Part shown: positions 1-9,909 of the stretch, piece by piece
How the letters are laid out: each line of letters starts with the position of its first letter
Position numbering within the stretch: the stretch's first letter is position 1
Origin: Udeniomyces pyricola
Taxonomy: Eukaryota > Basidiomycota > Tremellomycetes > Cystofilobasidiales > Mrakiaceae
Length of the DNA: 26,514 bases
Assembly (NCBI GenBank): GCA_039545295.1
Contig: BCIK01000035.1
Location: 1 to 26,514, forward strand
Direction of reading: 5' to 3'
Program-made: the position numbers and the translations under genes
Notes under the pieces: model-generated
Databases searched by the model: none
Told to the model about the DNA's origin: nothing
The model's input: the letters and a program-made list of their open reading frames with translations, nothing else

Positions 1-145
1 TCTCCACCCCCCCCCCCCCTCACCTTCCTTTTCATCGATCGTCTCGTTCATACGTCATCTAGCAATACACAGAAGGCTCATCCATAAACACCCGCCTGTT
101 TTAATCCACTCTTGCTTTGCTGACGGGGTGGGGGGGTTCGTATAG
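1..145. other. Left edge: intronic remnant upstream of the first visible DAK exon
   Basis: No coding stretch is recognisable here. The segment opens with a run of 13 C (7-19) and ends with the acceptor-like TATAG directly before the DAK exon at 146. It is best read as intron sequence of the dihydroxyacetone kinase gene, whose earlier exons lie outside the window. The poly-C at the extreme edge suggests the contig stops where a homopolymer could not be assembled. Confidence 0.5.
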
Positions 146-1163
146 ATCAACAACCTCGGTGGCGTTTCGGAACTCGAGATGGGTGGCCTCGTCGGGACGT
201 CGATGGAGATCCTTGCGGCCAAGAAGATCAAAGTTCGACGGGTCCTCGCTGGAACGTACATGGTATGTGGGATTTTTTTCTTTGACATCTCATTTTGCAT
301 GGGTGTGTGTCAACTATTGTGGTAGCATTGGATAGACCCTGATTTTCACCTTGGTCGATGACGTTTGAAACCCCCTCCTCCTCCCCTCCTTTCTCTGTTC
401 CTTCCCTCTTGAATGGCACTTTGACCGTACCGATCGAAAACAAAAGACCTCCCTCAACATGCCCGGTTTCTCCCTCTCCCTCTTCCTTCTTCCCCGAGCG
501 GACGAAGCCTCATCCTCTCCTTACTCGACCCAGGAACTGCTCGACCTCATCGACGCCGATGGAGACGCGCCCGGTTGGAAGTGGCACGCCAAGACCGAGC
601 CGGGCGTCCATGCGCCAGCGAACGAAGGCAAGGATGATGAGGTTATCGTTGGAGAGGGAAACCAAGGGGATGCCGTTGCTCGTAAGTTGCATGTTTGAGG
701 AGATCCTCGAGGGGCAGGTCGTCCGATTCTGGTCTCTCTCTCCCTCCCCCTTTGGCACCCAATATCTTCCATCTTCTTGGATTAGCCTCAGACTAACACC
801 AACCTCACTTGATCCGAATCTTTAATCTCCTCATCTCTCTCTTCTCACCACCTAGCTACGTCTTCCAAGACCCTCATCTCGGCTATTCGACAAGCCTGTC
901 AAGACGTCATTGCCGCTGAGCCTCTCATCACCCGATACGATACCATCGCGGGCGATGGCGATTGTGGGCTTTGCCTCAAAGCTGGAGGTGAAGGCATCCT
1001 CAAGGCTATCGACGACGGTCGTATCTCCGAGACTGATGTCGTCGCCGCCATCTTGACGATCGCTGAGCAGGTCAGTTGTCTTTTTTTTTTTTTTTTTTTT
1101 TTTCTTGCTGTCGTCCGCCTCCTCGGGACGCCATGAACTGACCCATCCTTGGTCATTCTCTCC

Positions 1164-1210
<47 letters not shown>

Positions 1211-1838
1211 CTCACCTTCCTCGGTCCCCTCGCCCCCCTTCCCCCCTCTCTTCCATATACAGATCGAGATTGACATGGACGGAACCTCTGGCGCGCTCTA
1301 CTCCATCTTCTTCAACGCTCTCGCTTCCGGACTCCGATCGGCTACCGCATCGTCTTCCTCGAACAAGGTCGCGACGGCTCCCGTCTGGGCCAAAGCGCTT
1401 TCGTCAGCTAAGGACTCATTGTATCAGTACACTCGAGGTACGAAAGTTGCCTCTCTCTCTCTCTCTTTCTCTCTTTTCTTTTTCAGAGGCGGACGACTGA
1501 AACGCGAAGCGACTCATTGACTGACTGATTCCCTCCTATGACCCCCCCTCCCCCTTCTTCTTTCTTTTTCTTGGACTCCCTCAGCTCGTACACCCTCCCG
1601 TACGCTCGTCGACCCATTAGAAGCCTTCGTCACCGCGTTCTCCTCCTCACCCGAGTCGTTCCCAGCCGCTGTTCGTGCCGGGACGAAAGCGGCCGAGGCG
1701 ACCAAGGACTTTGAGGCTAAAGCCGGTCGAGCGGCTTATGTCGGTCGAGAGCAACTCAAAGAGGCAAGCGTCCCTGATCCGGGAGCGCATGGCGTCGGGG
1801 TATTGTTGGAAGGGATTCTTAAGGCGTTGCAATCGTAA
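146..1838 (+). CDS. DAK1: Dihydroxyacetone kinase, 3' part (end of DhaK domain plus complete DhaL domain)
   Basis: Phosphorylates dihydroxyacetone (and glyceraldehyde) with ATP in the cytosol, feeding glycerol or DHA into glycolysis. Visible exons: 146-262, 447-681, 856-1070, 1263-1437 and 1585-1838 (TAA 1836-1838), giving 331 residues in frame. The first exon carries the DhaK signature NNLGGVSELEMG and then KVRRVLAGTYM; the second continues TSLNMPGFSLSL and ends at the DhaK-DhaL linker. The DhaL domain shows the Mg-ADP binding AGDGDCG, then MDGTSGALYSIFF, AGRAAYVG, and the usual C-terminus DPGAHGVG...LEGILKAL. About 245 N-terminal residues, including most of DhaK with its substrate-binding His, are off the left edge, so the gene is partial by position and not broken. 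Intron 3 holds two long T runs. The gene converges on the dehydrogenase at 2442-4838. The family call is certain; the paralogue number is not. Confidence 0.93.
1081..1210 (+). repeat. Two long poly-T runs in a DAK intron
   Basis: T23 (1081-1103) and T43 (1168-1210) lie in the intron 1071-1262, which ends in ATATACAG. They are homopyrimidine on the coding strand, so they could extend the polypyrimidine tract. The printed lengths are likely unreliable because such runs are error-prone in sequencing. Confidence 0.9.
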
Positions 1839-2441
1839 AGGTCCGAAAAAAAAAAAAAAAGAGGAGAAAGAGGAAAGCGGAGGAGGAGGAGGAGGAGGAT
1901 GGATCGAGAAGTTGGAGCGTCCGCTCTGCGGGTTGAATAGTTGGTCAGATCTAATTAGGTGGGTGGAAACGTCAGGTTGGTCATAAGGATACGGGTGGAG
2001 GGATATTAGCAGAGTGGTGTATGATCGGTTGGGATTGCTTCTCTTGTTACGATGAATACTGTATTGCAAGCCCGCCGATTCGACAGTCTCATGACAAGGC
2101 TAGATAGATCACTATACTCATCAAGCCGTACTTGATTAAAGCTTAGTCCTCGATGTATTGTAGCATCTGAGAGTCGATCCTCTGGACCGGTTGAGGTGAT
2201 TTTGTCTTTTGTCATCAGTACAAAAACAACAAGGGGGATCATATCCTGCATGCCGATAAACTAAACAGACATTTCTATAGGCTACAGCAAAGGGGGGGGG
2301 GGGAGTCGAAATTGGGGATAACAAAGGCCACGTCTCGTTGCTGTTGGTCTTTGTGGGATATATATGGCGAATACGTAGTTTCAAGGGAAGCTTTTCTACA
2401 GTATCAAGGTAGAGAGGGTTTATGTTTACTTTTTGATTCTT
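1839..2441. other. Convergent intergenic region between DAK and the dehydrogenase
   Basis: About 600 bp between two genes that point at each other, so it should hold both 3' untranslated regions. It contains A15 (1846-1860), a (GGA)7 microsatellite (1879-1899) and G12 (2292-2303). No convincing gene, RNA or domain is visible on either strand; the short open frames here have no recognisable content. Confidence 0.6.
1879..1899 (+). repeat. (GGA)7 microsatellite
   Basis: Seven perfect GGA units just after the DAK stop codon, preceded by A15 at 1846-1860. It lies in the presumed 3' untranslated region. Confidence 0.9.
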
Positions 2442-4838
2442 TTAAGCGGTGAACTGTCCACCGTTGGCATGGAAGATCTGACCCGTGATAAAGTTGGCTT
2501 CGTTCGATGCGAGGAAGACTGGGAGCGAGGAGCAAGAAGAACGTGTCAAAACACCGAGCGAAAAGAGAGAAAAGTTGGGAGGAAGGGGGGAGGGGGGAGG
2601 AGGGGAAGAAGAAAAGGGGAGTTAGGTTTCTGTTTCAGTTGGGTGAGCTGTTAATGCAAATGTATTGACGAACCATAGAGGGGTCCCATCTCGGCGGGCT
2701 GAGCGGCTCGGCCGTGAAGAGGGGTCAATCCAGCTCCGTAGCCTATCAAAGAACAGAGCAAGAAAAAAAAAACCAGGAAACGATCTCATCAGGACTCCCT
2801 TCTTTCTCTTGACTTTGTTCATCAGAAACAACCCGAGGTACGAATGACTAACCATCCATCTCGTCGGCATCCCTTGCGGTAGGTTGAAGCGGGGTGTAGA
2901 CTGGTCCAGGAGCGACGGCGTTGGCTCGGATACCCTTGGGGCTGAGCTGGACACAGAGCGATCGAGTGAAAGAAACGATGGCACCCTAAAGAATTCAAGA
3001 AGAAAGCCAGAGAGTCAGCAGCCGATGGAGTTTGGAGCAAAGGGTCAAAGAGATCTTTTGTACCTTGGTCGCTGCATAGTCCGCGAAGCCGCCGCTACCC
3101 TTGTTGGCTGAGTAAGCGAAAAGAGAGAGAGAGGAAAAGACAAAAGGGTAAGCGATTGAGAAATGGAGAAAGCTTGGGATAGTGCGCGGATCGGAGACGA
3201 CGAGCACGACGCACCCGTAACACTAGTGGTGTTAATGATGGACGATCCTCGCTTCATGAGAGGGATAGCATGCTTGACGATAGCGAATTGAGCAACGATG
3301 TTGATCTGCAGAGAAGAAATGACAGAGACGAGAACAAGGACCGCAACGGCATTGGATGGACACACCACAAAGTCAGCTCCTGCTTGAAAGATCTCAGGAC
3401 TACATGGTACAGTGATTTTATCACGCCACCGAGACAAACTCACCTGGAAGGTCCTAGAAACATCTCCCATGTCGATCTCAGCAATGTCCTGGCACTTGAT
3501 TTGCTGCGCAGCGTTATTGACGAGGATGTCGAGCTTGGATCCAAAGAAGGCGACGTGCTTGGCGATGATCTCCTGGGCGGGTCCATCGCCAGTGATAGAG
3601 AGGTCAGCGGGGATGCTGCGGGTACAAAAAGAGTGGCGATGACAAGCATTTTGTGGGCAAAGGCGACATGATACGACACGTCAGCACGGGAAAGAGGCGG
3701 TAGCGTTCCTTTTGGTCGTCGCGGACGGTCAAGTGGACGAGTCGTTCGCTCTTCCACTGTGAATCGACTACCCCTCATCGCCAAAGTCTGACTGGTATGT
3801 GACAGGAAAGATCAATGACGTGAGAGACGAATATGAAAGCGCAACGAACAGGTTAACCTTGACTCCCTTAGAGTACTCGGACGTCTCGATGTGCTCCTTG
3901 ACTTCTTCAGCATCCTTCTGCTCCATGGGAAGCTATAGAGGGAGAAGGAGAAGGGGAACAAGTATACGTGTTGGTATGTCACTGATTGATGGGGACTCGG
4001 TGGAATCAGGTCGATGAAGAGAAAAGATAGAAGCCTACGTACGTAGACGATGGAAAGACCGAGGAGACCTTCTCGGGCCATCATGATAGCGGCAGACCGA
4101 CCGATACCCTACGTTTTCATCATTATTATTATTTTATTTAGAAACAACAATTGTTACGATCTTTAGGCAGACCGTTTTCATAGAAACAAGGTGCTACAAG
4201 ATGAGGTCTGAAATAAGATCGTTACTTACCGAGTCGGCGCCGGTGAGAAGGGCGACCTTGCCCTGAAGCTTGTTGTTACCCACGTACTCTTTGAGCGAAG
4301 GCTCCCCGTCGGTCCAGCACTCGAGCTTGGTGTGCTCAGCCTAGAAAGAGAAAAAAGAAAGAAAAAAAAGCCCAAAGCGGCATTATGTGGTTGTCAGCCA
4401 TGTTTGTGTATGGAGGAGAAAAAGTCCCACGAGACGGCGTCGCAAAAAGATGACCCTCTCAGATGGGGGAGGGGACCAATTAAGTGAGGAAGCGATAATG
4501 AGGAAGATGACGTACCTTGATCTCAAACTCAGAGTCGAGTCCGGCACCTTCCTGGCTGAATGCCTTGGTGGGGAGGTTGTTGGTGTAGGCGGTGATGGGT
4601 TTGACTTCGCTGTAGGTGGACACTGGTAAGGTGAGTAACGATGAGTCCGGGTGAGTAACGGGCAGTATATAGTTGGAGATAGCATGAGGAGGTGAAGGAG
4701 GAGGGGGGGGGGGGGGGGGGTGTCAGGATTGGTGGAGCGGAGGATGGCGCGAGATGACGATGGATGGACGCTTGTGGGCAAAAGGATGGGAACGGAGATG
4801 GGGATGAGAATGGTGATATGTCGAGGAAAGTACTGACT
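2442..4838 (-). CDS. Short-chain dehydrogenase/reductase (glucose/ribitol dehydrogenase-like group)
   Basis: An NAD(P)-dependent oxidoreductase of the classical/divergent SDR family; the substrate cannot be told from sequence. Exons (high to low): A of ATG at 4838, then 4622-4516, 4340-4230, 4108-4043, 3932-3850, 3615-3444, 3305-3215, 3107-3064, 2985-2853, 2742-2674 and 2518-2442 (TAA), giving 317 residues. Order: N-terminal extension of about 60 residues typical of this subgroup (KLECWTDGEPSLKEYVG), cofactor motif TGADSGIG (69-76), NNAA (156-159), catalytic Ser208 in NTTSVTA, Tyr221 and Lys225 in DYAATK, AVAPGPVYTPL, and the end FITGQIFHANGGQFTA. The start is chosen because splicing 4838 to 4622 makes CAACATGTCC directly before STYSEV. 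The donor after residue 122 is weak (GTTCGT) but gives the expected VNLIPADLS. It may be cytosolic; no signal peptide is seen. Confidence 0.9.
4623..4837 (-). other. Intron interrupting the start codon (A^TG) of the dehydrogenase
   Basis: Reading the minus strand, ...TTCAACA is followed by the donor GTCAGT (from 4837), and TTACCAG at 4629-4623 is followed by TGTCCACC. Removing the 215-nt intron joins A to TG and creates the only plausible ATG in frame with the conserved N-terminus. The intron carries an 18-nt homopolymer (G on +, C on the sense strand). Without transcript data the model rests on frame and splice-site fit. Confidence 0.6.
4703..4720. repeat. G18 homopolymer (C18 on the sense strand of the dehydrogenase)
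   Basis: A run of 18 G on the plus strand inside the first intron of the dehydrogenase, preceded by GGAGGA repeats. The length is probably variable or mis-called. Confidence 0.85.
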
Positions 4839-5596
4839 GTTGAATGAAGAGCGTGGAGAAGGGTTGGAGATGAGTGGGTGTGGGTAGGGATAGAAGAGGA
4901 GGAGGCGGCTGTTCGAGTTGGCAGTCGAAACGATTCGAGACCGGATAATCACACCAATCCTTGACCGCATCATCATCGTCGTCGTCGTTGGTTGGACGTT
5001 GGACTGCATCAGAGTCGGAAGCTTCGTCCCGCCTCCACCCACCAAGCCAGCCAGCCAGCACTGTCAAGGCCCGGCCCATTCTTCATCGCCATGACGCACA
5101 TGGCCGCATACATTCAACTCGACGCGAGTTGCCCACCCAGTACTGCATATGTATATTCACTCTATAACAGTACAATACAAACTCAACACCACATCCCTGC
5201 AATCACTGTTTAGCATCATCTTGACATCCAATCAAAAATCGACCCAGAACAGGAAGAGAGAGAAAAAGAATGATCAAGAACAAAGGGGGGCATTACACCG
5301 AAACTACAACGAGCGGCCACTACCAAACCAAGACAAAAAAAAATGGCGGAGAGAACAAAAGGCCATGTTCGAATTATCAAAACGTCCCCAAGAGGACCAA
5401 AGTGAAGGAGTGAAATGCAGTACAGGGCCAGGAACAAAAACGAAAAAGAAAATCAACATGGAGAGGTGGGAGTGGACAGGAGATGCAAGTGGTACGAGGC
5501 AGGAGACAAACATTGAAAGAAGCCAAGCAAGAGAGAGAGAGAGAAAAATATCAAAACCCGAAAGAAGAGGGCTCCAAAGATGCCCGTTTTGTTTGT
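4839..5596. promoter_or_regulatory. Promoter/leader of the dehydrogenase and 3' region of the sugar transporter
   Basis: This 758-bp gap separates two minus-strand genes. It must contain the dehydrogenase 5' leader (near 4839-5080, C/T-rich on the minus strand), its promoter, and the transporter 3' untranslated region (just below 5597). The centre is purine-rich on the plus strand. I see no defined factor site or extra gene. Confidence 0.45.
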
Positions 5597-8142
5597 TTAG
5601 ACCTCAAACGCCTTCTCTTCGACGTGCTCCAGGTGATCGCCCTTGCCAGAGGCCTTGGCGACGTGGTCCTGGTGGTTAAGGTAGGTGTCGTTGTTGTCGA
5701 GGAGCTTCTGCCTGTAAGCATTCGAGCCTCGGATGGACGACTCTCGGTAAAGGATGTCGACCTGCTCGAGAGAAAGACCCTTGGTCTCGGGCACGAAGAA
5801 GTAGGTGAAAAGGAAGCATCCGGTGCAGCAAGCTCCCCAGACGAAGAAGACCTTGACACCGAGGTTGGCAGCCTTGGTTCCGTTGACACCGTAGGTAGTG
5901 GGGTTAACCATGTAGGGAGTAGCGTATCCGATGGCGAACTGGAGGAAAGAAGATAGTTGAGGAAGAAAGTGGATCAGTATCGACGATCCATGTCACAATC
6001 AAGAACCCCGCGGCCAAAGGAAGAGAGAAGCAAAGGAGCTCACGTTGAAGAGCCAGTTCGAGGCGGTCGACATGGACATGGCCTTGGCTCGGATGGCAAG
6101 AGGGAAGATCTCGCCGGTAACGATCCAGGCAATGGGACCCCAAGTGGAGGCAAAGGCGGCAATGTAGACACAGACGAAAGCGATGAGGACTCGTTGGGCG
6201 GGAAGATTGATGGCACCAGTGGCAGAGGGAGTTCCGGCAGTGACACCAACGATGGCGACGAGGAACTGTTGGAAGCGAGGCAAAGCGATTGATCGTCAGT
6301 TCTGTGTGCATAGCGTGCGGAAAAGGTCTGATCGACAACGTAAACGTACCTCGCAGACAAGCATGACAACGGCACCCCAGAGGAGGAGAGTTCGCCTTCC
6401 GAACCTGTCGACCGACAAGATACCCGGGATAGTGCAGACGACGTTGACAACGTTGGTGATGATGGTGATGATGAAAGGGTTGGAGATACCGGATCGCTTG
6501 AAGAAGGTGGTTCCGTAGCTGATGGTAGGACAAGCAAACAAATCGCGAGGAGCACATCAGCAACCAAGTCAAGCAGACAACTCCCAGCAGAGTATGACAA
6601 TGGACTCACTAGAAGATGAAGTTGATGCCCGAAAGTTGCTGCCATCCCTGGAGAAGGATACCGGTCCAAGTTCGGAGGCCGTTGCGAGCCTCGCCAGACT
6701 TGAAGCAATCGATGTAAGAAGTCTTGCCGAGGGCGAGCTCAGCATCGAGAGCGATAGAGATATCGAGGCACTCCTGATCAACCTCGGGCGAGTCAACCGG
6801 TCGGGAAGTCAACTTGGCGAGAGCCTGTCGAGCGGAGTCTTGTCGGCCCTTGAGGAGGAGGTATCGGGGAGACTCGGGAAGAAGGAGCATACCGCCGGCA
6901 AGAATGGCGGCCCAAGCGAACTCTGGAAACGACGGCAAGCGAGATGAAAGTCAGCAGATGCGCAACAAAAGAACCGTATTAGTGAACAGATAAAGCGGCG
7001 GACGAACGGATGGCGATAGGGATCCTCCAAGCGGAATGAGACGTTCGGTTCTTGGTAGACTCGTTAACGATGGCAGCAAGGAGAAGACCGATGGTGATGG
7101 CCCATTGGTACATCTGAGCGCGCGAACATCAGATGGGTTGCATCAGTACGCTGGCCAGCGGATTGTCCATCAAGCCATTGGAATCGACCGGTCAAAACAA
7201 AAGGCAAACTCACTCCGACAATCATTCCTCGGTAGGCCTTGGGCGAACACTCGCTCTGGTACATGGGGACACTGGACGATTGGAGGAAAAACTGGTGGTC
7301 AGTATTCTGTCCGCCGTCCACCAGACTAACTGGAGTAGAAAGCGACTCACAGGACACTGATGATTCCAACACCGAGACCAGCAATGACACGACCGGCAAT
7401 GAAGGGAGCCCACTTGTCGATGAGTTGAATTCCGACACCAACGCAGAAGATAGCACAAGCGAGAACAATGCCGAGCTTCCTGCCGAGTCGACTGGAGGGG
7501 AGAAAACAAGAGTAAGAATCAGCAATTGTCGGGGCGTCGGCCCGGAGCGAAGAGTTGAATCAGATAGCAAGATCGACGCACTCTCCGACGGGGAATCCAA
7601 GCAGAGCACCAACAAAGGTACCAGCAGAGAGAATAGAAACGACCAGGGAGCTATCGTTGGTCGGAAGGTCTGCAGAAATGCAAGAGCAGAGCGAAAAAGA
7701 CAGAGCGAAGGCGAGGTGAGCCTAGACCCGAGACATCTAAGAATTCGAGTCGAGACCAACGCAGCCTACGTACAGTAACCAGGTACTCCATCGGGAGTCA
7801 CATCTGCGTACGTTCCAAAGGTCTTGAGCCAGTCTTCCATAGCAATGATACCCGAGATGGTTCCCGAGTCGTAACCATAGACGATTCCCTGATGAGGTGA
7901 AGATCAACATGGAGGTAAGCAAAATGCCTAACCAAAACGTCGGTCCGGTCGTGCGAGCGAGCGGGTGATTTAGGAACAGGGGAAGTTGTGAGGTGAGGTG
8001 GAGGGGAGCGCATGAAGGGGGGGGAGGGGGGGAGAGGGGACCTGAACGTTAAACGTACTCCGAAAGCAGCAAAAGCAGAGAGGGCAAGCGCCGTAGCGAG
8101 GGAGCCACCTCCGACTCCTCCACCGGGTCCTGGAGCGGGCAT
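5597..8142 (-). CDS. MFS sugar porter (hexose/glucose transporter)
   Basis: A plasma-membrane facilitator or H+ symporter of the sugar porter family (TCDB 2.A.1.1), expected to have 12 transmembrane helices. Exons (high to low): 8142-8059, 7888-7774, 7669-7582, 7491-7351, 7271-7214, 7113-7008, 6922-6610, 6518-6350, 6265-6044 and 5938-5597 (TAA), giving 545 residues, the usual family size. Signatures in order: GYDSGTISGI in helix 1, GDRLGRK (loop 2-3, residues 95-101), YQSECSPKAYRG, RIPIAIQFAWA, PESPRYLL (213 onward), QQLSGINFIFYY (292 onward), VDRFGRR (338-344), GEIFPLAIRAKA, and PETKGLSLEQVD (482 onward), then a hydrophilic tail of about 55 residues. The ATG at 8142 opens a Gly-rich 17-residue N-terminus and helix 1 follows at once. 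Every splice junction keeps the frame. The C-tail is too short for a typical Snf3/Rgt2-type glucose sensor. Sugar specificity cannot be read. Confidence 0.95.
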
Positions 8143-8283
8143 GTTGTTGAGTTGAGTGTGAGGAGGGGTGTGTGAGGAGGGGAAGTTGAGTGAAGACGGG
8201 GAAGAAGGTGGAGAGAAAGGTGGAAGTTGATGAGAGGAAAGAGGGAGACCCCAATGCCGCTTTTTGAAGCCCCACAGGAACAA

Positions 8284-8310
8284 CCCCGCAGGTGCACGTC
8301 GAAAGCGGGG
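8284..8310. promoter_or_regulatory. Paired inverted GCGGGG cores, possible Mig1/Cre1-type carbon repressor sites
   Basis: GCGGGG occurs on the minus strand at 8289-8284 and on the plus strand at 8305-8310, about 140-170 bp upstream of the transporter ATG. The core fits the SYGGGG consensus of fungal Mig1/Cre1 zinc-finger repressors, which commonly control sugar transporters. The link is an inference; the core is short and the region is GC-rich. Confidence 0.3.
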
Positions 8311-8857
8311 GCCAGAGCCTCGGCAACGTGAGGGGAAAATAGCCGAGCGGGAGCCCCTCGAAAGTCGTGCGGAGTTGCGTCGAACCGATGCTCGTCGTTC
8401 TTTCATTTGACCCGTGGACAAAGTCCAGAAGGAGAAGCCACACACAGGGGGGGAAGGAGTTCCGTTAATATGAGCCAACGACAGACGTGTCGCACGCATC
8501 GCCTCTTGACCCATGCTCGCGAATACCAAACGGACTGAGTTTGATGTGTACGTAGGCGCTGATGCGTTGATGTCAGGGGGTTTCAATCGTATATCGATGC
8601 ATGTCTTCTCCTACTACATCAGCTTGACTGTACTGGCTCAAAGCTTGACCCGGCCCCTTGCGGGAAGATTGAAGCATTCCTTCATTCTCCGGGAAGCTTT
8701 GATCCGTAACGAAGAGCATCGAGCATACCGCTGAATTATCGTCCAGGACTGCCGGCGGCGGCAGCCACTAATTAGCCGACCGCGTGTTCTCAGTCAGCAA
8801 AGTCAGCGTGCGGTTATACGATGAAAACGCGTGGGAAGAAATCACAGTCGGCAGCCG

Positions 8858-8871
8858 GCCGACGCGTCGGC
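8858..8871. promoter_or_regulatory. 14-bp perfect palindrome centred on ACGCGT (MCB-like)
   Basis: GCCGACGCGTCGGC equals its own reverse complement. Its centre ACGCGT is the MluI cell-cycle box bound by MBF (Mbp1/Swi6 type) in fungi, and a second ACGCGT lies 30 bp away at 8827-8832. The nearest gene start is the transporter, about 700 bp off, so the function is unproven. Confidence 0.35.
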
Positions 8872-9051
8872 GCCCGGTGCGCAGAAGACCCGAAACGATC
8901 ACTGTCCGCGCTGGTCGGAGATGGAAGTCGGTCCGCAAGCGACATGCTGTGAGCCAGGCGAAAAGCCTGCTGGTGAGCAGAAAGATTCCAGGGTGTAGCA
9001 ACTTGTCTTTGAACGGTGTATGGTCGAGATGGGGCGATGGATGATGGATGG

Positions 9052-9149
9052 TTAGCGGAAGTACAAGAAATCACTGGGCTTCTTGGAAGGAGGAAACACA
9101 TCGGGAGCAATGAGCTTGGCGGTGGCTCGGTCCGGAAGATCCGCGTCTG
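9052..9149 (-). pseudogene. Orphan coding-like fragment resembling a terminal exon
   Basis: On the minus strand the frame from 9149 to the TAA at 9054-9052 encodes about 32 residues: DADLPDRATAKLIAPD, then VFPPSKKPSDFLYFR and stop. It sits directly after an acceptor-like CCACTAG, and its codons (GCC, AAG, CTC, TTC, TAC, CGA) match the real genes of this window. The frame is closed by TAG at 9177-9175, has no ATG, and no upstream exon could be found in 9150-9909. I do not recognise the family. It may be the relic of a decayed gene or a chance frame. Confidence 0.3.
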
Positions 9150-9909
9150 CTAGTGGAAGCGAATTTGCTCGTTTCTAGACCACTGATCGTACTGATCTCG
9201 CTGTCGATCCTATGTGGTCTGCAGTGTCTGCAGTGTAAGCCTGTCTAGCTCCAGTCTTGCTATATCATATTTCTGATATCACAACCCACGAGTGCGGATA
9301 ATCATGGGCTATAAGGATGCTAAAGGGATATCCCACGTGTCAAACAAATCGATCCCAGTGTAGGAATACTACCGGCTTGTATGGTGTAGATCTATGCGCG
9401 TACTAACATGACGCGATTGCGATCGGGTTGTATGCACTTCTGTGATCAGCTTGGCGCGTCAGCGCTTCAAATATAAGTGTACGCGCACATCAACACCGTC
9501 GTGTTCTTCCGCGATCCCATCGATCCCTTACCGTACCTGCAACTACGTGTTGCGTTGCGGTCGACTACGACAGATCGATTTAACCGTCCATCCCCAAAGG
9601 CATGGAGGAGAGACATTTGAAGACACGTTTCCCCGTTTAGCCATCAGATCAAAGCTTGTGGGCGAAGAAAGAATATGTGCGACGCGGCAAGTCGATTGTA
9701 CTATGAGCAATTGGATGATAAAAAGGCATGTAGTCATAGAGGGAAATGCGAACTGGATTTAAGGGCCAGCAGAGGGAGGGAAAGTATGAAGAGCAAAGGA
9801 TGAACCGAGAGCAACGAAGGTGTGGGCGAGAAAAGGTTGAGCTGAACGGAGATGAATAGAGAGAGAGAGAGAAAAAGAAACAAGAAAACAGGGAAAGACG
9901 GAGAGAATT
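9150..9909. other. Intergenic stretch with no supported gene
   Basis: The sequence between the orphan fragment and the 3' end of PRPP synthetase is mixed in composition. It holds a short direct repeat TCTGCAGTG twice near 9218-9235, an inverted repeat ATATCA/TGATAT near 9262-9279, and an E-box CACGTG at 9334-9339. The open frame at 9442-9762 (+) has no recognisable domain. The part nearest 9909 should be the 3' untranslated region of the PRPP synthetase. Confidence 0.5.

Larger units (their letters stand above)
8143..9051 (-). promoter_or_regulatory. Upstream region of the sugar transporter
   Basis: Promoter and leader of the minus-strand transporter. The leader next to the ATG is C/T-rich on the sense strand. 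Two GCGGGG cores (8284-8289 on minus, 8305-8310 on plus) and two ACGCGT boxes (8827-8832, 8862-8867) stand out. Short open frames at 8512-8734 and 8784-9044 have no recognisable content and I do not call them genes. Confidence 0.5.

Noticed and set aside
899..1276. Minus-strand open frame rich in Lys opposite DAK
   Set aside because: It is the antisense of DAK exons plus the T43 run, which gives the poly-Lys; the DAK reading on + explains the sequence.
4383..5079. Long minus-strand frames of about 118-220 residues across the dehydrogenase leader
   Set aside because: They cross a coding exon out of frame, the first intron and the C18 run, with composition typical of C/T-rich leader. No domain is seen, and the split-ATG model accounts for the region.
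5904..6708. Minus-strand frames of 222 residues within the transporter
   Set aside because: They run through introns and read transporter exons in the wrong frame; the spliced model gives the canonical sugar porter motifs.
7064..7778. Frames of 231 (-) and 179 (+) residues over the transporter N-terminal half
   Set aside because: Both are shadows of transporter exons read in wrong frames and through introns.
9442..9762. 106-residue plus-strand frame in the gene-free region
   Set aside because: No recognisable domain, mixed codon use, no leader or splice context. Kept as unexplained sequence only.
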